Part shown: positions 13,131 through 23,570 of the stretch, one piece after another
How positions within the stretch are numbered: position 1 is the stretch's first letter
How the letters are laid out: every line of letters starts with the position of its first letter
Translations under genes and position numbers: made by a program
Notes under the pieces: generated by a model
Database searches by the model: none
The model's input: the letters and a program-made list of their open reading frames with translations, nothing else
Told to the model about the DNA's origin: nothing
Source: Labia minor
Taxonomy: Eukaryota > Arthropoda > Insecta > Dermaptera > Spongiphoridae
Length of the DNA: 64,000 bases
Direction of reading: 5' to 3'
Assembly (NCBI GenBank): GCA_963082975.1
Contig: OY720346.1
Span: 40,079,787-40,143,786 of the forward strand

Positions 13131-13661
13131 GAAAATGGTTCCGCTCTGATTAACATTGGACAATTTTCAATACCAATCGGTCATTTAACAAATTAGAGAT
13201 TTTATTGAGTAGGAAAATCACTTGGAGAAAAAGGAGAACCACAATGGATGAAGAAAGGTAAATAGATTTTTTTTAATCAAATCTTCTTTGTTAATACCTG
13301 AGAATAATTTTTCCCAATTAGCTTCTAGTGTCTTCTAACCATTACATTACACCTATAAAAATTATTTCAATTTGATATTGTTATAATTAATAAAATCAAA
13401 AATTTGAATGAAATATTTTTTTTAGTAAATAACCAAAATAAAATAATGCAATTAAATAAAAATAAAAAAAAAGTCGAATTGGCAGTCGTGGGACTGGCCG
13501 ACAGAAGTGAAAACTTGTGCGTAAGAAATTTGAAAGCAGACGGAATGCGCACCAGCTTCACGAGAAAAATGAAATTTATATACGTATACATATATATATA
13601 AAATTCATAATTATTTTTTTCAGCAAACTGATTATTATTACAAAAATATTAAAAATACGAT
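13131..13661. other. AT-rich spacer with short GC-richer insert at 13470-13570
   Basis: The stretch from GTCGAATTGGCAGTCGTGGG to GCACCAGCTTCACGAG is richer in GC than its flanks and is open in one plus-strand frame for about 60 codons. I do not recognise it. It may be a repeat fragment. Confidence 0.25.
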
Positions 13662-13885
13662 GTGTATGAATATATATATATATGTCTGTCTGTCTGTCTG
13701 TGTGTGTGTGTCTGTCAAATACTCAAAAACTACCCGTCCGATTGCGATGAAACTTTCAGGGATTGTTGTGGGCGTCCCAGGGAAGGTTTTAGTGTAGTTA
13801 AATCCAAAATTAATTTATCCAAAATTAATTTAAATAGTAATATTTTGGTAAAAGTCTATTTATGGTTACCATGGTTACATTGAAA
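13662..13885 (+). mobile_element. 5' fragment of a non-autonomous Helitron
   Basis: A TA tract followed by (GTCT)n(GT)n, then CAAATACTCAAAAACTACCC, GTCCGATTGCGATGAAAC and TTTCAGGGATTGTTGTGGGC. The same order occurs at 33065-33190. In that locus the text follows a TCTATATATATAAAAGG Helitron-like 5' end. Here the exact 5' terminus has been obscured by microsatellite expansion and no 3' hairpin/CTAG end is found. Confidence 0.55.
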
Positions 13886-14217
13886 AATTTACAATAAATA
13901 AATAAAAATAATTGGAAATCTTTTCAAATTATTATTTTGATAAATTTTATTAATATTTTTAATTTTTTTTAAACTGCCAAAAATAACATACCCATAATAA
14001 TAGTTGTAATAAAAATAAAAATATAAATCACAATGTAAGTAAAATATTGAATCGTTTTATTTATATTGTTTCAATTATTGTTTGAATATTTATTAAATTT
14101 ATATATAGATTAATTTACATGTTTAAATGTATATTTAATAAATTTATTTATTGATTCTTAATATTAATAATTCCAATTACTTTCTTGAAAATTTTTTTTA
14201 TTTAAAAGCATATTCAG
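13886..14217. other. AT-rich spacer
   Basis: Nothing recognised. A/T-rich sequence with no open frame of note. Confidence 0.5.
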
Positions 14218-14760
14218 CATATCTCGCAAATTTGAATTGGATTAAATAACATATATTAATTTAAATTAAATTAAATTAATTCAATTATAAATTAAAATTA
14301 ATAAATAATATTTATTAAACCAGCGAAAGTTTGGCTCTCTTTTGATGGCACCACGTCACGTGTTGGCGCGTGAGATTTCCAGTGTTAAAAAATTAATTCT
14401 GGTACTTTCAGCAATTCAATTTTCGATGTTGAGATTTTGATGTTTTTGATGTTATAAATAATATTTATTAAATTATAATTTAATTAATTTAATTTAATTT
14501 AAATTAATAAATATTATTTAATAAAATTCAAATTTGCAAGATAGTCGAGTGGATAGTGGAGTGTTTGGCTCTTTGTTGATGGCACCACGTCACGTGTTGG
14601 CGCGTGAGATTTCCAGTGTAAAAAAATTAATTCTGGTACTTTCAGCGATTCTATCAGGCTGAAATTCCATATATAGCAGTTTTATACAATTATTAATCAT
14701 GTGAAAAATTATCAAACATATATCTTTATTTTTACGGTCACACACACACACACACACATA
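14218..14760 (+). repeat. Family A element, rearranged double copy
   Basis: Two copies of the family A core stand in tandem. The segment from TTTGGCTCTC through CACCACGTCACGTGTTGGCG to ATTCTGGTACTTTCAG occurs at about 14329-14414 and again at about 14562-14646. Between them lies an inverted scrap containing GCAAGATAGTCGAGTGGA, the reverse of the family's 5' end. The second copy ends in a CA microsatellite. The complete forms are at 17161 and 58637. Confidence 0.7.
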
Positions 14761-15010
14761 TTTAAAAATTAATTTATTAAAATATATATTATATAATATA
14801 TTATATATAGTATATAATTTAATATATATATATATATATATATTCTGAAATTAATTTTAAATTATATAAATATATTAGAAATTAATTTAATATAATTTAA
14901 CACATAATAATATATTAAAATATTTTATTTTATATATACATAATTTAGTAATACTGATTATTAATGTAAATATAAATAATAATATTTAATATGGCAAATA
15001 TGTAAAATTT
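14761..15010. repeat. AT low-complexity block
   Basis: Almost pure A/T with TA runs. No other signal. Confidence 0.7.
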
Positions 15011-15375
15011 CGTAAAGAATGTATCAGAAGTTTAGTGTCTAACATTCTGGCGTATTGCGCATGCGTATATCGGTCGGTCGGTCGGGTCGGTGTCGTTTTG
15101 GAATCTCACGCGAAATCTATATTTTTTCCCCATCCGCAAAAGTGCTCAACGCCGCTAAAGAAGTTTTCACTTCAAAAACATCTGACTTTGTACGACCTAC
15201 GCAAGGACAACGCCTATCAAGCCGGATATATCAATGAGGTGTTCTATGATCAGTAGAACGGGTCCTCTCAACCTTTACCTTGATTTTCTTGATCGGGGGC
15301 GCTATCAAGTAGCTTTTCCCCACTGTTGTTCCCGGAGGCTGGGTTGACTCCGTCCCAAAATAAAAAATAAATAAA
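15011..15375. other. GC-richer segment ending in an A-rich tail, unrecognised
   Basis: A sharp compositional island with GTATTGCGCATGCG, a (GTCG)n tract, AACGCCGCTAAAGAAG and GTTCCCGGAGGCTGGG, ending near CCGTCCCAAAATAAAAAATA. The A-rich end could be a retrotransposed tail, but I found no flanking duplication and no coding similarity. It is probably an old repeat of unknown class. One frame is open for about 70 codons with no known motif. Confidence 0.35.
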
Positions 15376-15458
15376 TTGCAAATTAATCATTTTAAAAAAG
15401 TAATATCTTTATCTATCTACTTTAACTTTAAATCTTTTCAAAACATTTAGAATTTAAT

Positions 15459-15508
15459 TTAACCGACCGACGATTTGAAATAAATTAATTTCCAAACAAC
15501 ATTATCCA

Positions 15509-15558
<50 letters not shown>

Positions 15559-15973
15559 GTATATGTAGTATCAAAAGAAATATTTTTAAAACTTGAATTA
15601 AATTGACAAAATTATATTATCTTGATTTTTATTTTTAGTTTACTTACTAAGTTATTAATTACTAGTATATTCTAAATGAAAGATTTCCGACAATGAATAT
15701 AAAATTAATAATTTGTAAACTACTGCTTCCGGTTTTCGGATATACACCAAAAATTGATGGATTCATGCTACTGATGCATTAAGTAAATATATAAAATTTT
15801 ATCAAAATCCGTTAAGCCGTTCAAGCTATATTTGCCTATACGGAAACACAGTGAACGAACGGACAGACAGGCAGACATCATGCTAAAAATACTTTTCATG
15901 TTAACAAAATGCATGATTCGTGGAGATATGTAAAAATCTCCACATGTGAAAACAATACCTCCCCTTCCTATCG
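15459..15973 (+). repeat. Family C non-autonomous element, copy 3, degraded
   Basis: Starts AACCGACCGACGATTTGAAA and ends ACAATACCTCCCCTTCCTAT. An expanded TA tract (about 15515-15556) interrupts it, and the twin TGACGTCA region is missing. The cassette ATCAAAATCCGTTAAGCCGT, a GGACAGACAGG microsatellite and CATCATGCTAAAAATACTT confirm membership. More diverged than the other copies. Confidence 0.7.
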
Positions 15974-16945
15974 TTTATTTATTTATTTTTGTTTTATATA
16001 TGTATAAATCTCGAAAATTTCGATATGATGAAGTATTGAAAAAAGTCCTTTTAAAATTGATTTTTTTGTATACCAACCTACATATTAAAATTTAATAATG
16101 TTGATATTTTTATATGAAACTGAATTTCTTAGTAGATATTTTGATAATCCGGTTTTCTAAAAAGAATATTATTACTTAATAGTAACTGGTTTTTATTATA
16201 AATTAATTTTTATTAAAAAACATGAAATATATCACCTTTCAGTAAACATACATCAACTAATTGTGTCAATATATTATTCAATTATAAAAATTGAATTTTC
16301 CTTATGAAATAAATTTTTTTTTTGAAACGCCATCGATCTGTGATGTTTACCAATAACCTATCTAAACTTATCGTTTTAGACGGATAATAAAATGAGAAAT
16401 TTTCTACCAATAAGTCGAGAAAGTAGAAAATAAATTTCAATCACTAATCCAAAACAATAAATTTTCCAAATGGTTTGAGTTTTTTTGTTCTTATCTTTCT
16501 CCTCCTCTCCTCTCAACCCTTTTCATCTTCTCTTTAACACAAATACCACCCTCTCCTTTGTCTCTTTTACTTATATATATATATATATATATATAAAGAG
16601 AGAATCAGGAATCGTTAAAAAAAACCTTTAAACTCGTTAAATGATTTGCCAGCGCATTTTGTTTTTTTTTATTTATTTATTTTATTAGTAAAGGATGGGT
16701 TGTCGTGACACCTTGATGCAATAAAACGATCGTTGAATACTTAGGTTCTTAGACAAATTTATGATAATATCAAATCGTTTGCTAACGATTGACATAGATT
16801 GGCTTGGAATAGGGGGGTGGGAAAAATAGTTGAGAGAGTAGGGGAGAGAATTTCGAGTTATAATTCTTAGTCTCTGAGAAATAAACGATGACAAAGAAAT
16901 ATTTATTAAGAGTTTTATTAATCGTAAATCATAACTTGTTGAAAA

Positions 16946-16983
<38 letters not shown>

Positions 16984-17160
16984 TATTAAAAAGTGTTCAC
17001 ATTAAAAATTAGTCAGAAAGTATAATTTATCTGTCAATGAAGTGATTTTGAAATGAAATTTATATAAATACCTTAGAACCGATATTGCTGTATTACAAGT
17101 GAGACCACCCCTTGGAGTATTAATCCCTCTTTAAAAGTGCTATTTTGTGTGAAATTAAAT
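15974..17160. other. AT-rich spacer with microsatellites
   Basis: Includes a pyrimidine-rich patch at 16495-16570 next to a TA run and a TA microsatellite at about 16950-16980. No gene found. Confidence 0.5.
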
Positions 17161-17765
17161 TAGCTGGAGTGTCTCCACTCGACTATCTCGCAATTTGAAT
17201 AGGATTAAATAACATAATATATTATATTTAAATTAAATTTAATTAATTATAAAAGATAAATAATAAATATTAAACCAACGCATGTTTGGCTTTTTGTTGA
17301 TGGCACCACGTCACGCGTTGGCGCGTGAGATTTGCAGTGTTAAAAAATTAATTCTGGTACTTTCAGTGATTCAATCAAGCTGAAATTCTATATATAGCAG
17401 TTTTTTACAATTATTAATCATGTGAAAAATTATCAAACATATATCTTTATTTTTACGGTCACTTTAGAGGAAAAAAAATCAAAACGTTGTAAGTAATGAC
17501 CCTCTTCCGGTGGAGCTACATTTCTCAAACGTTGATAGAAAACTACGAATTTTGAATAATGCTCATGTACCAAATTTCATCATTCTAGCTCAAACCGTTT
17601 TTGCGTAATCTTGGTTACATACATACATACATATACACACACACACAGACATTTTTCTCAACCTTAGTGAAAATGATTCAGGAACCTTCAAAACGTATAA
17701 AAATATCAAAATCTCAACATCGAAAATTTTCGTGATCGCAATACTATCTCTTACGAGATAGTAAA
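17161..17765 (+). repeat. Family A non-autonomous element, near-complete copy
   Basis: About 605 bp. It begins TAGCTGGAGTGTCTCCACTC, where GAGTG-TCTC-CACTC can fold, followed by GACTATCTCGCAA. It ends ATACTATCTCTTACGAGATA, an 8-bp stem with a 4-base loop. ACTATCTCG also occurs inverted near both ends, giving an imperfect short inverted repeat. The body holds CACCACGTCACGCGTTGGCG, a CATA/CACA microsatellite, CATTTTTCTCAACCTTAGTG and CATCGAAAATTTTCGTGATC. No coding capacity. Superfamily unknown. Confidence 0.8.
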
Positions 17766-18957
17766 AATTTAACCATAGGAAATAATTTTTGAAATATTTT
17801 AATAATTCATGTAAACCTAAATCAAATTTAAAATATTAAATTTAATTATATACTTTTAATCTATAAAAAATTTGTTCCTCTTTTATTGTTAATTATTCAT
17901 TTATTTTATACACAAATTAATTTCAATCTTTTATTTTAAATTTCAAAATGCCATATAAACCAACGGGAATTCAATGATATGAGGTCAGAAGAAAGAATAA
18001 ATATTAATGTTAAAGATCAAAAGTAAGATTTAGATGATTTGTTGGCTAATTTTGTTAATTGACAATGGTCTACAAAATAGAAACAAAAATAACACTGCAG
18101 GGATCTTCAATTTTTCCTTTTCTATACATCTATTAAGTGCTTGGATATACAAAAAAAAATTATCATTTTTTCGAAAAACATTTTAAAAAAATAAACAGAT
18201 CAATCAACAAAACACACAAACCAGTTGTCATTGAAATTGATTTAACTAGGAATGAGAGGGAGGAGATATTCAATTGACCTTTTAAAATAAATGAAAATTA
18301 AAAAAAATAATTTTATTAATTGATATAAAATATTATATAGATAAAGGTATAATATTTTCTCAAGAGATGAAGATAAATAGGTGCTATTTATAATTTATTA
18401 TGATAGATGATAAGAAGGTACTCTTATATTAGAATAAATTTTAAATAAGAATTTTACAATACTGTTAAAATTTGTATGTATTTGATTTAAAATTTGAATT
18501 TTGTTTTTTGTTGATTTCATTCCTACAGACTTATAGAGGATTCATAGCTACATATAATACGTATTATATACTTAACTGAAAATAATAAATAAGATAAATA
18601 TTAAATATTTATAAATAAATAATACGAATGTAGAATAATCTTGAGCTAACGAATTTGAAAGAGTACGATTTCAAATTGTACCAATTTCAAAAAAAAATTT
18701 AAATATTATGAGAAATTAATAATAATGAAACAATAAAAATGTCTAACATATAGCTGAAAAATCACAAAAGTATTAAAATAATTTAAAATATTTTTATATA
18801 ATTCTTACATTTTAAATTAATATATAATATATGAATGGTTGATTCCATTTTGTTTACATTATTGGTAGTAGTAACATAAATAGTTAGATCATTATCTGAA
18901 ATAAAAAGAATATAATATTGGAACAACTTTTATTTTATTAAATAAATAAATATATCT
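17766..18957. other. AT-rich spacer
   Basis: No recognised feature, only A/T-rich low-complexity sequence. Confidence 0.5.
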
Positions 18958-19022
18958 ATATCTGGGGCAGCAACCACATTTCTCCAAGCGTCCCTATGCT
19001 GAGCCAGAACCATCCAATCCCT

Positions 19023-19291
19023 TATAGTCTAGGTTTTTATTTTATATAGCCTTTTCCTAGACAAAGAAAAAAAAATAATAATTAATTTACACTTTGAAAT
19101 TGTAATATTAAATATAGTTATTAGCGTAATATTAAAAAAGAAACATTGTATAGATAATTACGACCTGGGAGTCACCAATTAGCTGTAAGAAAAAGTCATG
19201 TAATCCCTTTTATATGTTATGGGAAAAAAAACATATATTTATATATTTTTGGCTAATAAACATACTTTTTAAACTTAAAAAAAAATTAAAA
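19023..19291 (+). mobile_element. Poly-A retro-insert with 15-bp target duplication
   Basis: The 15-bp word AACCATCCAATCCCT occurs immediately left (19008-19022) and right (19292-19306) of a 269-bp insert that interrupts the LINE. The insert ends in an A-rich tail (from about 19277), and an AATAAA polyadenylation signal lies at 19255-19260, about 17 bases before it. This is the signature of a LINE-mobilised transcript on the plus strand. The body has no frame or motif I recognise. It could be a 5'-truncated processed copy of a host transcript's 3' UTR, a SINE, or a LINE tail. Confidence 0.7.
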
Positions 19292-19599
19292 AACCATCCA
19301 ATCCCTACTCTCTCCCATTACTTTCACGTCCCTTCCTACATTGTCCACCCACCGCGTCCTTGGTCTTCCAAGCAGACGTTTCCCACTCGGTCTCCCCACC
19401 AATATATTTTTCGCCATTCTTTCTTCTCCCATTCGAGCCACGTGCCCTAAACATCACAGACTTCTCGATTTTATAACTCTAACTAAGTCTGGAGATGCAT
19501 AGAGATGCACATTCCTGCAGCCTTCGTCATTCTCTGGTTACCTCATCTTTCTTTGGTCCATTAATGCTGCCAAAAATCCTATTCTCAAATACTCTAAAT

Positions 19600-19955
19600 C
19601 AGTGATTCTCAACCTGGGCGATTATTTGACTATACGATTTTGGTGGGCGATAAGTTATTTTTGGGGGCGAAATCATTTTCAACTCTAAAAAAAAGGTAAG
19701 ATGATTTTGCGAACAGGCTTTTTAAACATTTCCTCTTTTTTCAATTTTTTTCAATATGGTTCTAAAAAAAGGTCAGATGATTTTGCAATAAGGTTCTGAA
19801 ACTCGATTTTTCAATATGGCTCTAAGTATCACCTAGTGTACCTACCTTATATTAGGGATTATAATTCAATTTTTATCTATAAAAATTTATAGGGGGCGAA
19901 TTAAGAAGCGGGTCTTACAAAGAGGGCGTTTGGTCCAAAAGGTTGAGAAACACTG
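19600..19955. mobile_element. hAT MITE 1
   Basis: Starts CAGTGATTCTCAACC and ends GGTTGAGAAACACTG, giving typical hAT inverted termini. It is flanked by an exact 8-bp duplication CTCTAAAT (19592-19599 and 19956-19963). The 356-bp body has GGGGGCGA-type phrases and no coding capacity. It sits inside the LINE remnant, so it is younger. Confidence 0.9.
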
Positions 19956-20036
19956 CTCTAAATCTACTCCCATCTCCCAGGGTCATAGACCACGCCTCAC
20001 ACCCATATAATACAACAGGCAAAATAATTGTTTTAT

Positions 20037-20932
20037 TAAATAAATAACGAAATAAAAATAAAAACAAATTCAAAGATTATTTTAACTAATATATAAATAT
20101 CCATTTTGTTCTTTATTGTTAATTGATAGTTTTTAGGTTTTCTTGAAAAATAAAGAAACAATCATACTGAAAGGATTAGAATATAAATTACACTAGTTTA
20201 AATGTTATTAACCCCCTGTATATATATTATATATACATATAATTATTCAATAAATCGAGATTAGTGTAATGGACTTTGATTTGTAGTGAAGAAATGCTCC
20301 TAGTCTTGGAAGAGATGTGCGTGTGCAGGCCATTGTCCTTGCAAGATGCCGCATTACGCATACAGAGCGGATAACCAACCAGTCAAGTAAAAGCTGCTTC
20401 ACAGGCAACTGTGAAGCAACGAGAGTGGATATCGAGGAAATGGGAGGTGAATGGCGGCGGGGTGATAGAGGAAGAGGCTGTCGCGTGCAAGAAAAAGAAG
20501 ACAACAACTGACTCGTCTTCACTCACACCCGTTTCATTTCACTCTCAACAGGGACCAGATCATGTTACTTTCTGTTTCATTCGAGTCTTCTTTTATTCCA
20601 TCTTGTTTATTATCGGATCGGACAACGATCTTTTAACTAGATATTTAAATATAATATAGTATATGTATTCAAGAGAGGATAAATAGTCAATTGAGATAAC
20701 TTCAGAAATTTGTATATATTTCTATTTATAATCTTATTATTGTTGAAGATATTATAAAAGATACAAACTTATATTGGTTGAAGATAAAATATTCATTACT
20801 GCTTAATATAAAGGAAAAACATGTGTACCTCTTAATTAAATAATTCTTAATTTATAATAATATTCTGTTAACAGATTTATTAATTTTTATTTTATTATCC
20901 TAAAAAAACAATATTTTCTAATTTTGTCTATC
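20037..20932. other. Spacer with GC-richer patch at about 20250-20610
   Basis: The patch includes GTGCGTGTGCAGGCCATTG, GCTGCTTCACAGGCAACTG and GTGAATGGCGGCGGGGTG. Frames of 60-90 codons exist on both strands, but none shows a recognisable domain, and overlapping open frames argue for composition rather than a gene. It may be a conserved non-coding element or an exon I cannot identify. Confidence 0.3.
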
Positions 20933-20934
20933 TA

Positions 20935-21845
20935 CGAGGTTTGATCTAAAGAAAAGGTTAATTTTAAATTATTTCGAAAAGTATTTATTTATTCATCAAT
21001 ATCAATTTTGTCCCCTTCAAAGTAATTCCCTTCAGATATAATGCACTTATGCAAGCGCTTCTTTCAATCGTCGAAGCAGCACTTCTGAAATGCGATTTTT
21101 GGTATGGCCATCAGCTCGTTTTTCGATTACGACTTTATCTAATCAATTGTGGCAAAACGTTTTCTTTTCATTGGTCTCTTCAGTTTTGGGAATAGGAAAA
21201 AGTCGCAGGGAGCCAAATCTGGTGAATACGATGGTTGAGGCATGATTACGGTATTGTTTATGGTGATAATCACGAACAAGTAATGATGTGTGAGCTGGTG
21301 CATTATCATGATGCAGAATCTATTATTTATTTTTCTACAATTCCGATGGTTTGAGCCGTATTGCTTCACGCAAACGTTGCATAACTTCCTTCCTTATTAA
21401 CACTACGACCTGTTGGCAAGAACTCATGATGCACCACGCCATTGTAATCGAAAAAATAGTGAGCAAAACCTTCACATTTGATCGAACTTGGCGTGATTTT
21501 TTAAAGCGCTTGTACCAGTTGGCTTTTAAGTGATACAAGTGCTTTAAAACTGCTTATAAACCTTTTTTGGGAAAAAATAGACTCGCAGAACGCCACAGTC
21601 AACATTTTAAGTGTGTTGGAGCACTTTATTCCATTTTTAATACAAAATTTAATACAAATTCTTTAAAAAATCGAAGAAAAACGTGACTAACTTTTTCAGT
21701 TGTCAAAAACAAACTACTAATCTAAGATGGCTGATAATGTCAACTTATGAGAAACATATGTGCACCAACAAAACAAAATGTCGATAATCAAATGTACACA
21801 GCGCGCGAAAATTCAAAATTCACCTTTTCTATTGAAAAGACCTCG
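20935..21845 (-). pseudogene. Mariner transposon, 5'-deleted, transposase on minus strand
   Basis: TA-flanked ends (20933-20934 and 21846-21847) begin CGAGGTTTGATCTAAAGAAA and end TTTCTATTGAAAAGACCTCG, so the inverted repeats are imperfect. Minus-strand pieces in changing frames read RQVRSNVKVLLTIF, EVMQRLREAIR, LHHDNAPAHTSLLVR (second catalytic Asp), MPQPSYSPDLAPCDFFLFPK (third Asp) and HKCIISEG near the C-terminus. These blocks are typical of a widespread arthropod mariner lineage. The DNA-binding half and the first Asp are absent. At 911 bp it is about 0.4 kb short of a usual mariner, and several frameshifts make it inactive. Confidence 0.85.
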
Positions 21846-21847
21846 TA

Positions 21848-23168
21848 CATCATTTTTAATGTTTTTCCCGGGCATTTAAACAAACTTTTCCTACACATTC
21901 TAATACTATAATTATTTATTATTTTATAATAATATTTGTAGATGCGTAGAGAAGTTGTCCCTTAAATGAAAATAATAAAATAGAAATGCTTTGGATTTCA
22001 CTTAAAATATTTTAAAATTTTATCAAAAGAAAAATCACGGATACCTTTGAATAGTTTTTCACATTCGGAATTTTTTTTAGAAAAACTCCAACGACCGACT
22101 CATAACTGAAAAGTTTACATTGAACACTAATTTCAAAACAAATTGTGGTAAAATTTCAATCAATTTATCTTTTTTATTTTTATATAAAATATAAAAATTC
22201 TTTAGTTTATTTAGTTTTGAAATAAGACAATATTTACTCATATAGAAGATAAAAAAAAAATACTGAGAAAAATATTTTTTTCGGAAATAAATTCCCCATG
22301 GACCTAAACTAAAACTTTCTTCGAACCGTTTTGTTGTTGATTGACGTCATTGAATTAAAAAACAAAATTGTTTCATTTCAATGAAACTCCCTCGAAATAT
22401 TCCTCTTTTATTTATTCATAGGAGATTAAATCGAAAAAAATGATTCAATAGGAAATTTTAATAACCATTGATCGTTTGATTTTGAATTAATTACTTCGGA
22501 AATTCCACACCCTCAACTCATCCTATCCCCTCCCACTCTTATCATAAACCCACATTATTCTTTAAAATATATTAATGTACTTAAACAAAATTTATTTTCT
22601 ATTTATCTCTTTAACCTAAATTATGAAAATATTTCACCTTCTTTTGACTTTGTCCCTTTTATAAAATATATAAATTCAATATAAACATTCTTTTATTCAT
22701 TATCGGTCTTTTAAAGATGTAAAGAATCTGGTGTTATTTTTTTCTCATTCGAGTTGGAGAGATCAAACGCATCCCGCCATGATTAGATCGTTTTCATCCC
22801 TCAATTTCTTTTCTCATATCCCCCTCCACCATTATCATTCTTCTTTTTCTTCTTCCATCATTTGATGTATCTTGGGATACATTTCAATTTGTCTAAATGA
22901 CCAAAACCCAGCCTTCATAGTACTTCTCATTAATTAGATTCGACTCTGTGCTTCTTGGCCGCCCTTGAATAGGGCAATTGATGTTAACTCGAGTTGTGTT
23001 GAGTTAAAGCCAAGATTCTAGGGAAAGTTTGTTAATCGAGGGCTCTTCCCTTCTTTATATGTGCTTAACTAAACTTCTTAATTTATTTTATTAAATTTCC
23101 TTAATTTCATTGTTATAATGTTGTATAAGATGTTATAAGATCTAATTGTAAGTAAATAAATACTTTGG
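21848..23168. other. AT-rich spacer with slightly GC-richer patch near 22900-23050
   Basis: The patch includes CTTCTTGGCCGCCCTTG. No frame, repeat or RNA gene could be assigned. Confidence 0.35.
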
Positions 23169-23170
23169 TA

Positions 23171-23570
23171 CAGGGGCAGTTCAAAAAGTCCGTGACTATT
23201 TAAATGAAACACAGGTTTTTGGTTAAAAATTATTTTATTTTTTAACGATTATTCTCTTTCCGCCGAGCCATTTCTTCAGGTTTAGAAACAAGAAATAATC
23301 ACTCGAGGCTAAATCCGGAGAAAAGGGCGGATGATGGAGCAATTCGTATCCTAATTCATGGATTTTCATGGAAATTCACTTTTTCCATTTTCTTCTCAAA
23401 TCACGAGGTAATCTGCTATTAATTGATGTTCAACAAAAACTAAAAGACCCAGCTGGTTCAAATTTCGACAGGAGTCAGCTGAGAGTTTGTCTCTGCTGAG
23501 AGACTCAGTATTGCCATTTCATTTAAGAAACGGGAAATTCAAAAAGTCACGCACTTATTGACCTACCCTC
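23171..23570 (-). pseudogene. Deleted mariner (family of the 37.4-kb copy)
   Basis: Left end AGTTCAAAAAGTCCGTGAC and right end AAAAAGTCACGCACTTATTG form inverted repeats, and the left end follows TA. The minus strand carries the third-Asp block in degraded form: IHELGYELLHH, then (F/Y)SPDLASSDYFLF and NLKKW. Only about 400 bp remain, lacking the N-terminal domain and the first two catalytic residues. The same segment order is seen at 37431-37891, so both derive from one family by internal deletion. Confidence 0.75.

Larger units (their letters stand above)
18958..20036 (-). pseudogene. LINE 3' end (C-terminal ORF2 remnant), split by two insertions
   Basis: Read on the minus strand from about 20036, the sequence encodes LPVVLYGCEAWS, then RVFENRIFGSINGPKKDEVT, then GRPRTRWVD and DW(M/R)V(L/V)AQHRDAW. 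These are typical of the region after the reverse-transcriptase domain in many arthropod non-LTR retrotransposons. It ends in an ATAGAT-type tail near 18958. Stops and frame changes show it is dead. Related 3' tails at 40447 and 53986 share GTTGCTGC-type coding ends and TAGA tails. Two younger insertions lie inside: a hAT MITE (19600-19955) and a poly-A insert (19023-19291). The clade cannot be fixed without an alignment. Confidence 0.7.
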
